DNA of 64,000 nt from Branchiostoma belcheri (lineage: Eukaryota; Chordata; Leptocardii; Amphioxiformes; Branchiostomatidae), in NCBI RefSeq assembly GCF_001625305.1, contig NW_017802713.1, forward strand, positions 334,931 to 398,930. Direction: 5' to 3'. The notes below the pieces were generated by a model. It saw nothing but the letters and a program-made list of their open reading frames with translations. It did no database searches and was not told where the DNA came from. Below are positions 20,380 to 34,400 of the stretch, piece by piece. A program made the position numbers and the translations under genes. Numbering within the stretch: position 1 is the first letter of the stretch; every line of letters begins with the position of its first letter.

Positions 20380-22490
20380 TAGGGTACGGCGGTTGATTAC
20401 AACAAATCCTGGCCTAAGAAAACTCGTTTGGAAAACGACAAACTCTTAGCAGTACTTGTAAAAGAATGTCTTCTGAGGGTCTTTAACACAAGAAAGACTT
20501 AAAGCTTGTTGTTATTCGTAAAATCAGACAGCTTTAAACTCATTAGCCACTTGCCATTATGTTTTGTTTTGGGCAACGCCTCAGAGGAGTATCAAAACAG
20601 GTTGTTTTGGGGTGAAAGGTCATCATTCATAATATGACCAATAGTGACCCTCTAACCCATTTTTATAGCTCTATTGAAATCTACTGTCCTATAATGCATA
20701 AGTAACTGTTGTGCAATCAACTTGATAGACTTTAAAAATGGTCATACATTTCAGGTGTGCATGTAGCATATTAAATACCTTAAGTCAGCAACACACTGAC
20801 AAATCTGTAGTCAACATGCAGGTATTCATCCTAAAACTATTCATTGATACGTGAATGAGTCATTGAAGAAATGTCGTGGATGCTACCTGAAACGTCTGAC
20901 CATTTTAAAAATCTGTCCAGTTGCCTGAGAAACTATTACTTTGGTATCTTACTTTATACATTGATGTCTAACCTTCATCAACATACCATTTAACCTTTCA
21001 CCCATTTTTGCATTAAGTTTCAACAGTATTAAAGTTACGGCCAAGTAGACAAAAAAAGGTAGTGCAGATCAAAAGATTCCTTTTTTTTCATATAATCAAC
21101 ATCTCATGAGTAACACATTACAATTGCAAAAGAAAAATCTCTCTACCTTACATCAACATATCACAAAATGTTCCATCCATTTCACATATGGCGTCATACA
21201 AGGATTTCTATCTACAACTTTACATGCACAAATGCAGATATCTCTATATTTACACAATATGTACAAGTTTGTTGTTTAGAAAGAATGTTGTTGATCGTTT
21301 ACCCTTTGCATCATTTTTTGTTGCACAATTTCACTTCTGTACTAATAAGATACAACAAACAGTAACTGTTATAAGTGGAACACGTTATCAATGAAGTAAA
21401 GACAATTTAATAGCTGTACAAGTTGAACTGTAGTAGTCTTCCTATCTTCAAGGGGTACCCTTAAGTAATGAAGTAGTTTTTTCACAGTAAAATGAACCTT
21501 AAGTAAGTCGGTAAGAAATATGTGGCACTCATGCTTAAGTAAGCCCTGATTTTTGCCTATTAACAAAATAATCATTGATATGTACAATCATTGCTAAAAC
21601 CTTACAATTTGAATAAAATCTTTAAAATTTTCCATGATGAAATTTGGTGTCAACCAAAACACAAATGCACTAGATTCTGTTACATGATCAAGTTATCTGC
21701 CTCATAAGCTTGAGCACTGAAACTTATAATTATAGTGTACAGCATTACTGATGGCGCTTTCACAAAGAGAATAGTACTACTTATTAATAGACAATGTTTC
21801 TTACTGTCTTTACCTTAAGTACACATTATTTTCTCCAGTGTTGATTTACTAGAATATGGCTCAAAACTGATTAAAAATTAAATGCAAAAACTTCTGATCT
21901 CATTGCACTATTACATAATCTTACTGTGCTTTATCAAAATAATTTTGAAAAATCGTACATTACTGTCAGTGTAGACAAAATCATATCAACAGATAGCAGG
22001 TCATTTTGTCTGGTGATTTTTCAGGTCATGTCAAATGAATCTCATTGGTAAATACTAAAAGTTAAACTGATTGTACTTAACATTTGTGCAATATATTGCT
22101 GTGAAATGATCCTTGCGTTGCACTAATACTTTTTCTGCCATCATTGAGTTATCAAATTTCTTTAAAAAGTGAAAAAAAGGCATTATTCCTACCAGCAAAA
22201 ATGGTCATGATTCAAAGAAAAGCAAATGGTATCAGAAAATGATTTCGACACTTGAAAATTTACCAGGAGGTACATATTACGTACTAGTGGTTTTGAAACA
22301 TAGCATCTACAAAATTACACAATGGCAACATCCTCTGAAGGTATGTCCTGTGATAAAAAGTATAATACAAACCAAAGACTGTCCTATTCAAAGGTCCTTG
22401 CGATACATCTAACAACATGCTGCGTTGCTGGTGCTGTTTTCCTTATATTTGTTCTCCTGGGCCTGTTACAATGTATATACATGTAGATGT
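20380..22490. other. Intergenic, 3' of the RasGAP gene and 5' of the Kelch gene
   Basis: No supported gene. About 20830-21000 holds a diverged copy of the foldback family (GAAACGTCTGACCATTTT, CAGTTGCCTGAGAAACT). The RasGAP 3' UTR must occupy the right side. Confidence 0.55.
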
Positions 22491-25400
22491 TCACATATTG
22501 CTGCCCCCCTCTTCCCCCTCCATGGAATCTTCCAGTTCGTTGGGTTTCACTCCATCCCCTCCTATTGGTTTTTGTCTGGAAGTCATAAAGAGAAGAGTTA
22601 ACATGTTTGTTTGTTTGAGACTTTGTCTATTCATTAAAAACTCAAATTAGCCGAAGCTACATTGCCATAATTTGATTACAAAAATGTTTACATAATACCA
22701 ATCCAACTGCAGATTTTTCAATCAATCAATCAATCAGTCAATCAATCAGTCAATCAATCAGTTAATCAATCAGTTAATCAACCAAGCAATCAAGGAATCA
22801 ACCAACCATTCATCCAACCAAGCATCCATCCAACCATCTATCCAACCAACAAACCAAGCATCCATCCATCCATCCATCCATCCAACCATCCATCCATCCA
22901 TCCATCCATCCATCCATCCATCCATCCATCCATCCATCCATCCAACCAACCAACCAACCAACCAACAAACAAACCAACAAACCAACCAACCAATCAAGCA
23001 ACCAGTGACTTACTCGCTGCCATATTTGGTGCTCTTGGCCAGTGCCTTGTAGTACTCGATGTGTTCCTGTTCCAGCTTGATAATACAGTCCATAATACAT
23101 CTAAGTGTCTCGAAGCATGTTTTGGGGTCCTCTATGACGTATGTGGTGGTTCGGGGGGTGGAAGGGGTGCCACTGTACACTGCTTCTTCTCCACACATGT
23201 CTGGAAGGGAGACAGAGTCAGTCTGTAGCTACACAGATGGATTTGTCAAAGTGAGAGCAGCTTTATTTGTTATACGTATAAACTTTAAAGCTTGGTGGAA
23301 ATTCTGATGTTAGTAGCTTGATACTTATTATACGTTCTGGATTTTGGACTCATTTTTCTTATTTCTGAAACAAAATGCAAGGAATCTTCCCAATGGAGGG
23401 AATGATAAACAGTTGGATGTAATGCAAAGTTTTTGATTAAAGTTTTAAAAAAAAACATGTTTCTTAAATCATTACCAATTTTGCTTTGCTGTCTACAAAT
23501 TACAGCCTTTCATGAACAAATTGACCTTGTGCAATGATGTGTGATTGTACACGTTTCAGAAATACTAGCTTCCATTCACTGAATTTCCTTTCCATTTTAA
23601 CATTAAGACCTAGTTATGCATACAGTATTCTTCATGGAATAGCAATGACGCAAGCAATGGCTGTTTCACAATACATGTACATCAGATGTGGCACATAGCT
23701 TCACCTACTGTTAATGCTCAAAATTTTAGTTACATCAGAAGTCAGCAGCAAGGTTATAAAGCTACATATATGCTGTTATCTTGATGGCATGTCATTTGAA
23801 AATTCAGTAACATGAAATGTACACAGCGCGTGGAGGACTACATGTCAATAGAAAATGAAGCAACAAGTAAGGTACAATTTCAGGGAGTCATTCTTTGTGA
23901 AAAATTATAAGCTTTTAAATTCAGGCTTTAAGCATAGCTGCCACTGAATGTGGAACTGACAGTGAGCAAAAGTGGATTGACAGCGTCAGCACTGCAATGA
24001 AATGGACACACAGTATGTTATACACAACACCATGAACTGCAGGGAACTCCGAGCTAGTGCTGCATACCGGTTCACTGGACTTGGATCCGGACTTGTAAGA
24101 ATGTTTAGGTTCAAGTCCAAAAAAAACTAAAAGTCAAGAACAGAGTCCGGACTTATTACCATAAAAGACCATTTCACATACCCCTTTTCTTTCCAAACCA
24201 CCTAAAACCTTCCATAGATTGAAAAATCTTTGCTGCAAAAGGAAGAAAACATTGCCATTGGGCATCGTCAAGTACCGGCCTCCATGTTATGTGGCCAAAG
24301 TTTCACCCAGGCAACATTGCAAGGTTGCGAACATGCAATTTTGTATATGCCATGGGTTTAGGTCCGGACTTACAAGTCCGGAACTGAACCTAAACCTCTG
24401 GACTTGAATCCGGACCTGAACCTAAATGTGGGTTTAGGTATGCAGCACTACTCCGAGCTTATGTATTTGCTGTACAAGTTACATGTAAAGGGATACAGCA
24501 CATGAAACACACCACACAAACATCATTTATTTTTATGGAGAATGGCACAACACAAGTATTAGTAAACCACACGGTGCAAACAGCAGTCACACATGTAGTT
24601 ACATGTCTCATAGCTGGAGGTTGGCAGATGTTTCAGAAAACAAGAGCAAGAACTTAAAACTCAGACCAACAATTAAAGAAAGTACAAACTGCCAGCAAGA
24701 CCACTAACAACACACTGGCAATATGATACAATAAAAGTAAGCTGAATTTTACTCAAATGATGGTGCATTTTTATCATGTTAATTTTTTAGTTTTCATTAG
24801 TTAGGAGTTTGGAAGTTTTAGACACTTTCCATTATGGGTCTGTTTAGATGATAAGTTAACCAATTTTACATATATTTATAATAATACAATGAAAAAAAAA
24901 ACATAAGTGAAACTGTTAGAAAGTCAAATCATAAATAAGTTGACTATGGTGAGATTTTGTAGCAGTGGTTAGTACACCTAGTACAGGGTAGGGTTCACGG
25001 CATGCCAAAATCAAACTCAACTGCCTCCTACCATAGAGGTACACTGTACGGTCCAGCCATGGAGCAAAATAGGCCAAGAGGGAGGAAAGAAAATCATGGA
25101 TTAAGCAGCAATCTTTCACTCAAGTGTACAGAATAATTATGCGTTTGGCACTGCCTGGTCATAATACTATTGAACTAAGCAAGACTCAAATAACTGTTAC
25201 AGTTTTTACTAAAAAAAAACTTCTGACAAAAATGAAGATAACACAGTAAAGAGGAGAATATGCTCTTCCAACTGACAGTCAGGATGTGTATTGTAAATGC
25301 AAAAAGCTAAATTAAAAGGCTTAAAAAGTAGATTTTCTTTTCCTCTTTCATTTGGCACTGCAATTCCATTCACAATTAATCTATTTTCATTACTGTTGAA

Positions 25401-28400
25401 CAACATTACTTGCACATCAGTACCAAATACTCCTTTGATCAGCAAAATGTCATCTGCACAACTGTACATGTATCAACTTTTACAACATCAGAAATACTTA
25501 TAAAAAATCTTTAAAAGTGCAGAGTAGTTTGCCTACCTTCCAGTTTCTCCAAGCGGTCCCTGTGAGTAAGAAAGAATGAGTGTATCCTCTCCATTTCTCT
25601 GTCTGAGTCAATGTCCAACTTGATATCTGCAGGTACACCCCTGCATGTGGAAGAGGGGAAGAAAATTATATTGATGATATTAAGATAAAAAGCTTTGAAT
25701 TTGTTAATGCTGAACTAAAATCACATAAAAAAAAACAGTTTTGGCAAAAAGTCTACAGCTTGGTCCACACATTCATTGAGTGGCCACTCTATTGATGTCT
25801 TATCTTAACAACAAATTGAAATGAAAAGGCATTGTAAAATGCACATCTCATAGTACAGTTTTAGCTTACTGTAAAGCTAATTTCTACAGAATGTGAGTGG
25901 GATTCATGGTATATAGCCTTAAAATTGTCCAAGATACTTACCCAGTAACAGGAGTGCAGCCTGTTGCATTTTCGTTTCCTTCTTTGCAACTGTTTTGAGG
26001 AATAAAAAGCCTCACATGTAAGTCAACAACACACATGTAACCAAAAATAAATAATAGGAGTGATCTATAAATATCAATTCAAAGTCTTCAAAGACTGGCA
26101 CTTGAGGTATTGAACTAAATGTCTTTTTTTTTAGATTTGAACAGGAATATGCAAAACAATAGAAAACACTTAGTCTTACCATAACCAGTGACAGTTGACA
26201 TAGGCAGCGGGGTGGTAGGTCTTCAACCTTTTTTTGTTACACTGGCTCACTTTGTTCAAAATGTCAATCCTGTTAAATGAAATATTATACATATGATCAA
26301 TTCGGTATAAGGTTACCAAGATTAGCTTGTCTTATTCCAATTCCACTAGTCATAAAAGGAAAGACAACAGATAAAAATTTATTGGTCAACATACTGGGAA
26401 AATTCCTTTTTCACAACAAAATTAATGTAGTACAGTGGATCACTGTCTAAATCATGTAAGTGTATGGAATTAAAACAGAAAATAAGTTAAAACGGTCTTT
26501 GTACCATTCTTTGGCTTCTACACAGTTGTTGGCCTGGATGTACAAGGCTCGCTGAGGTTGCACTACTTGGAACATCTGCAGAGAAAAATATAGAATTCAC
26601 AACTATGCAAGCAGTGACTTGATGATGCAAGACTTGAATAATACGATTTCTTTACTGTTTCTCTTGCAGGATAGAATATTAGATGATATAAACCAGAAAA
26701 GTAAAATTTCTAATCCTACAAACATCACACAACCTTTTTTCATACATTCAAACATTTAGCTAACATTCCAACATAGAATTGCAGGAAAACAATCAACCTT
26801 AGGCCACACCAATTTAATTTGTTGGTTCTCGGATTTTTTCAGAAAAAATATGAAGCGACAGGGCGAAAAAAAATAAAAATAAAAACAGGTCTAGGCATCC
26901 TATTATAGGCTTAAATGCTACGAAATGAGCCATGAAGTCAACACAAAAGGCTGGGTTAAAATTTAAACATTGAATTTTGAACTTTTAATCAAACCACTGC
27001 AATGATGGATGGGAAAACTGTAACAACTAGGAAGAAAAGGACTTTCCTCAACTGTTGGGGGCAAAACATGAGCATTTTTCAGTTGATTCAGAACCAGAAT
27101 CAAATTTTTTTTTTTTGCAAATCAGAAAAAAAACGAAGAGGCGAATCCGAGAACCAACAAATTAAATTGGTGTGGCCTTAAGTAGAAAATTCACTGGCTG
27201 CATGAGTTTTGTATCTTTATTTGTGTAGTTAGTACGGCAGACAATTGAATCTTGATGTGTATAGTTATGTAAAAGAATGTGTAACCAGAATGATTATGAC
27301 TTGTGAATCAATCAATCAATCAATCAATCCTTCTTTCATTTAATAGTAACAACACCTACATTTTTCATCTTGAAGGACTCTTCCTGTAAACCCTCCACTG
27401 CAAGGATGTCTTCCACAGGTATCTTACACAGAGGTGGCTCCCCTGGAAACAAGAAAACAAGTCAAACCCTCTTCAGACTCAGTTTGGCTTTTTATAGATC
27501 TGATTAGTGAGTTAGAGACTGTATTTTGATTAGAAGTGGAGGCTGTGAGGGGGAGAGTTTGTGCATTAAACATGCTGGTGATTACACAATATATAATGTA
27601 CCTGTCTAGTGTGCAAGGTTAAATCACATTACAGTTAGAAGACGACATCCATGGACCAAGTACATGTCAGTGAGGTCTTCCCACAGACATCAGTGTACAG
27701 TTAACAATGAACTTTGAAAAGACACTGGGAACTTTCTACATGTAAGTGTCACTGAATTAAAGCCTTATTTTTTTTCATACACTACTGCTGAACATACAGC
27801 AATGTTTTGAAAGTCAGCTGAAAGTCCACTCAGCACAAAATTTTTGTAAAATGATACATGTAAAGTATGTGTAACATTTTATACTTTGAAATTCCCAGAG
27901 TTTTTCCAAGTTTGTGTTGACCAATGTTAAATAGGTTGAGGAACAGCATTTAAATGCAGACCTGTTGACAGCATGCACATCCCTGTGAAGTTTAACATGG
28001 CATTAGGTGAGTTCTATCATGTGAAATCTGTGACACCATGCACATTCCTGTAAAGTCTAACAGTGGGGTTAGCATTGGTGGCCTACCATTACACAGACTC
28101 CTTTAGATGGGGTGGGGTGGGGTGTGATGATAGTGTTAGCTATGTTACACAAATTTAATCAGTTGTTTCTTGGATACCTGTTAGCAAAAATCTGTTGGGA
28201 CAATATAAATAATAAAATATTATAATCTTGCAAGAAGAGATGTTGGTGTTTTAGGTACAGAATACAAACTTTCCAGACATAAAAAATACAGGGTCACCTA
28301 CACTTTATATTTTCATGCCCTGTACAACTGTTGTGCAATTAAGTTATTTTGAGTCAAAGCCAAAAAAGGAACAAATAAGACTCTTTATGCCAAAGTATAG

Positions 28401-31400
28401 ATTTGCTTTTCACCCATTAACTGATTAAGTGAGCGTGTCTGCTGCAGAGTCCAAGAAACAAGCAAATTGGTGTAACATTTGGAGCATGTCAGCAGAACGA
28501 ACTGCACCTTCATGACATCTGGTACGTAATGTACATAGCACTTCTACAAAACGTACCAATAATTAGATTGTGGACATCCTGTCTGTAGTTTTCAAATGTT
28601 GTGTTGAGAAATATTCTATTGTTGAGATACAACGTTGACAAAACATCCAATAAAGTCCTTGGTTTTGTAAAGGTGCAGTGCGTTCTGCTGACATGCTATC
28701 ACTAGTATTAGGGGCTGTTTGGCTATGATGTACAGTGTAACTGCTGACAGTTGTGTCCCATACCCAGCAGGATTCTAGTGCAGCCTGTTCGCCTCAGGCG
28801 GTAAGCTGTGCCCAGATTTCTCTCCAGCTCTGAAAGGGAAATTAACTAGCAAAATCAAAGGATAGGAAGACAGCGAGAACTGATAACAGCATATATAGTG
28901 CAGAAGGTTCCAGCAAAAGGAAAAATAAACATCTGTTTCAAAGTTTTTAGCTTTACACACATTGCAAACACAATATGGACACTGTTATATAAACATGATA
29001 TAGCAGCTAACAAAAAATAACATTTCCCAACAAAAAAGTAAAGCAAAGTCAGGCAGCATTTTTTTAACATAAATTTTAAGACAACTTGAATACAAGTAGA
29101 AATTATCCAAATCTATTTGGTTTACCAGTAAATCTATGCTATATCAGATTGACATTAAAAAATCTGTTACTCTCTTTCATTGTTAGATAAACGTTTTTTC
29201 TTGAGTCATATATCATATCATAAATGACATAAATCCATGCTGATGCATATCAGACTAACAGTAACACATTTGCTTCTCCCTTTCAAAAGTAGATAGATTT
29301 TTTTTTTTCCAAGTTACTCATACATGTCAGGAAACAAAGCACACACACACACACACACCTTTTGACTTGGCATACGTCAGGTCCTTATTGGTAAGACAGA
29401 ACCATCTTCTCTTGAAGTTCTTCAGCCCAAACCTCGTCCTGCCCTGTGCTCTTTTGATCATCAGGCTGTCAATGATATCAAGATAATATAAGTTAAGGTG
29501 TGCACAAGATTGGTAATTGTCATCCATATATATCATTTTACAAAAATGACTGTCCCATCCTAAGAAGAAGCTATTGGTTGCAGATCATGTAACAAAGACA
29601 ATTCTCACCTTTCCTTTAAGACAACAGGTGTGTCGATACTTCTTGAGTGTGGTCGGCCGGTGGAGGATATCACATCCAGGAACTGGAAAAGACAATATAT
29701 CATTCAATTTGTAGTCCAAAATGCGTGTTGAAAAGCAAGAAATTGCAGCTTGGTGAAAATAAAAAAATTTACTGTTTTATTTCCATTCATTCATACTTTT
29801 ATCAAAAAGAACATACGTCAAGCTCCTACAAGTTTGGAAGAAGAATAGACTACTGCAGAATTTTAAAACAATGACTTACTGTTTTGACTGCATCTGAGTA
29901 TTCCTTCTTAGCAAAGCAATCATAGATATTGGACATGTAGGCTTCCTTCAGGCCTGGACTCACCTGGAAAACATAATATGTCAAAATCACAACAAATCCA
30001 AACAATAAAATCATGTCTGGGTTTGACGGTCTTCACTGTGATCCTTTTAGCCAGGCAGTAACAGTAATGCAGTAACGGTAATGCTCAAGCTATACCTGAT
30101 AACAATTTTACCACAAATGAAAACTGCATGTTATCATCAAAACACTGGTAGAAAGAAAAAGTAGCACACAAGAAGACCTGAAGGCAACTTTTGTAGACAT
30201 CTTTCACAGGACAATGCCTCTTGGCAAGTATACAAGGCAACAATGTGATTTCAGAAATATCTTGAAGAAAAAATTAGCTGAACATCATACTAGTATTGAG
30301 TTGTTTACTTACAGAAGAAGAGTTGGCCAGGTTTCCCAAGCTCTGGATTGTCTTGGAAATCAGTGTCAGAGTTCTGGCAGTGGTGGGGTCCTGAACAATG
30401 TCGAATAAACATTTAGACAATGCAAAACTAAGTATGACACTACCAAAAAACTTTTAATTACTATTGTTTAATTCACACATCGAAATTTTAAAGAAGTTAC
30501 ATTTCAATTAAAAATAAATTTTTCTTAAAAGATCACACACAGTTTTATTATGAACATGCGAGTCTTACTGGGTGTTCCTCCCGTAGCTGGAACAACCTGG
30601 GCCCCAGGATGGCAGGAGCAAACAGTCTCAGGAACACAAACCCGCTGACTGCCGTGTATCTGACGTCATTCACATCTGTGCAAAAGATGAGTGGCAGAAA
30701 AATAGTAAAACCTTTGTTGTATTATTCTAGTTTAAAATCTAGCTATAGCAGGGCTCGTGACTGCGACTGATTTGGTCGCATATGCGCCCAAAATTTTGAC
30801 GGTGCGACTACATTTGAAATCACGGTCGCACAGTGCGCCAATAAAAATTTTAGCCTATTCATTCCATTGTCGGCACAATCTTGTGAATTGACGATGAATT
30901 GTCGATCTCGCCATGACGCCGCAAAGAAAACGCTGTCATTGGTAGAAAATCTGACACCCCACTGGCGTTTCACAGCAAAATTTTCATGTGAACAACTCCG
31001 AATGTCTTTGTTTACATCGTGAAAGCTCACCGATACTCCCGCCGGCCGCCCGCACCTGTCCGCATGGTCGCGGCATGACGCTAGTTTTCGGCAGCTCAGC
31101 GGAAAAATAATCCATCCTCAGAAGAAATGTTATGCATGAAAATAACAACTACAACTTGCTTTCCTCGTTATATGAGTTTTTGAGGCCGTAAAATGTTTAA
31201 AACCGTTGAAATTTGCTTGAAAAAACGGCTCGAAAATCTACGGCGAGACTGACAAGATGGCCGACGGTGTTTCACAATAACAGGTCAAAGGTCAAGATAG
31301 CATCCAAATGTACAAGATACATGTACTAAGTACATATTACAAGGTGCTAAAACGAAACTTTAAACGCTACAACTGAAATAAAAATTCACTTATATTTTTA

Positions 31401-34400
31401 TAAGGTTAATTTTCAAACATTACTGAGAAATTTTCCGAATTTATTGGTTTCTTGTGTTAGTGCGGTTGGATGCTGTGATTGTGAAGTCCCTAATACATTG
31501 GGAGAATCAGATGAGATATTAGAGATTATCATGCTTAGTATCGCGACCCAAGTGTCTCTCAAAAATTGTTTTTGAGTGGAGTTTATAGACATGATCACAT
31601 TTTTATTTGTTCAGCTGTGTCAATATGTGATTTGTTTGGGAAATAGGATTTGGTTTAGGTTTTAATATATCAATGTCAGGTACACCTTTGGGAATAATTG
31701 CTCCAAAATCCAGGTAGTAAATACATGTACATTTTGTATCATGTATTTTTCACTTGTTGAACTTGTGGAAGCACCGTTGGCCCCCGGTTAGGGGTCATCC
31801 GGGAAACCTATGCCCAATTTTTTCAAAATTAAGGATGCTGATAGAATTTTTTTTTTTAAGGAAATATGATCTAGCTTAGTTTTTAATATATTAACACCTT
31901 TGCAATACAATATTTTTTGTTGGTGCGCCTAGATTTTAGCCTGTGCTCCTAACTTTTTATGGTTAGGAGCACAGTGCTCCTAGGTCAAAAAGTTAATTTT
32001 GAGCCCTGTATAGAATTTCAGATTTAAGCTCTGAAAAGAGGCAGTTAGGTTAAACTTTGTAATTGAATTTTGATGACATTATATATTATTTTATGTTGTC
32101 CCCCCAACACAGTTTTTTGTGCACCTACCTAAGTAAAACCTAAAAACAGCTATTGCCAAGAATAAATCTTGAGCCCTATATCAAAAAGATCATAGAATAC
32201 ACATCAAGTGGCATTTATGCCTGAACTACAGTTTTAAATCATTTTACCTGGGAAGTGGCGAATAGCAGACTCCTTCAATGTGAAGAAGACTTCTGACATG
32301 ATAGTGGGACACAGCCGCGCAGACTCTGTGATGGACTTGAACATTCTCTCAACGTACACTCTCAAGTTTTCCTTAAAAAGAGAAAAAAAATGTGTCAAAA
32401 GACTCAAAACATTTTTTACTATATGTATTGACGGGAGAAAAATTAATTCAAAACGACTGACAATAGCAATTGTGCAAAAACATTATACAGCTTCACACAA
32501 AAGATCCTATCTAGCTGGAAAAGGATGACATAGTTACCAAGTTGATCTGAAGATTTTCTCCTTCCTTCACTCTAGTGGCATCTATTTCACATGGCTTGTG
32601 GTCTTCACAAATCTGTCATGAAGGAAACATTCAATGATCATGATAATGTAGAGTTTGGAAATGCTGTAGTTACAAAATTAATGCCATGAGATGCATCAGA
32701 AGAACAGTCTGAGGTGTTCAACTTTTAGCACACTGAAGTATCTGTTTGACTATAGAGTTAGGTAGCACTTTATTCTTCCTTCAAACTGTTGCACTCTAAA
32801 TGACATAAAATAAAATCAAACTTTTGTAGAATGAATCAGAGAAACAGAAGACTCTCCAGCTTACATCGTCAATGTGTTTTTTGATGGTGACATGGAGGTA
32901 GTGCATTCCTGTAAGCTTCATCACTTCATCCACACACTTGGTCAGCAGCGAGTTCCCTCGGAACAGAGTGTTGGGATCCCTACAGGTGGATAAGAGGATA
33001 TTATTCAAGATTTCTAACAATGTGCTTGTCACAAAAATAGCTAGCACAATGGATATAAATGTAGCTGAAACAAATTGGATAACTTTACATTGTTCATACC
33101 TACAGGACATTCAAAATCAAATCTATTACCCTGGGACAAGTCCTTGGAATTAAATTGTAAAAAACAAATCATGAGCACACAGTATATATAAAGCGGGACT
33201 TCTAAAGCAATGTTCTTTTCTTATTTTTTGAGAGCAAGTACCATTGAAAAAACAGGATGGCTATTGCTTTTAACATTACTACAATTTTTATTTCTTCTGA
33301 AATGGTATGTGTTTAAGGGTGCAGTACTACAGAAGTCCAACAGGGGGATCTTCTGCATAAGTGTATCTACACATGTATACCATAATGCGTCGATGAAGGT
33401 TAGACATCCAGGTAATACGATACGCCAAAAAACAGTTACTCAAGCAACTGGATATGATTTTGAAAACGTCAGACGTTTCAGCTAGTATCCACTAGCTTTC
33501 GTCAGTGACTGAGAGACCAGAGGGGAAAGCAGGTCTTCACTTTATTTGCATATCAATCAACAGGTTGTACTTATAAACCTGCTTTCCCCTCTGGTCTCTC
33601 AGTCACTGACGAAAGCTAGTGGATACTAGCTGAAACGTCTGACGTTTTCAAAATCATATCCAGTTGCTTGAGTAACTGTTTTTTGGCGTATACCATAATG
33701 GCTCAAAAAAGGGTGTCTTTGGCTGAACCTACGTCATTTTAGCGACTTCGCGGTCGGCGAGTGCCGAGATGAGTGGCAGCAGACTGCCGTGGTGCAGGAA
33801 CAGTCTGACCAGCGGCCTGGCAGCTTCCTCCAACTTATCCTTCATCACTTCTCCATAGATGTTCACTGCACTGGACGACAGGGGCTGCACAAAACAAGGT
33901 TGGAACAAACACAACAGGTTGAAATACTTTTTGTCAAGGACTTAATACTGAGGAAAAATCAAGGTTAAGTAATCTAATTGTAACATTGTCAAAATAATTT
34001 TAGTTATATGATGTCCTATAAGAGTTACATGTACCATTTGTGGTAGAAAAGCATTCAACCAACTGGAGAAATTCAAAAATATGTTCTTGCTCAAGCTGAA
34101 GTTTTTTTACCGAGAAAGAGTCATTAACATAAAGACTAAAATTCTGCTGTTTTTATCTTATCCATATAGTCTATGACTTTATCAGACCTAAAGTACAAGA
34201 CAACATCCACAACCACTAACCAATGTTACCATCATAGCAAGTTATCAAAAGCCCTTATATTTTGTACACCCTACAAGGCTCGAAATACAGGGTGCATGTG
34301 CACCCAAATTAGGAGCTGTGCACTCAATTTTTTTTCTGTGGGTGCACCCACATATTTTCTTAGGTTTTTGTATGTAAAGATGTTAAATGTATTAGTATAC

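Noticed and set aside
22770-23100. Open frames of WMDG repeats
   Set aside because: Translation of tetranucleotide satellites; the true exon nearby is 23014-23200.
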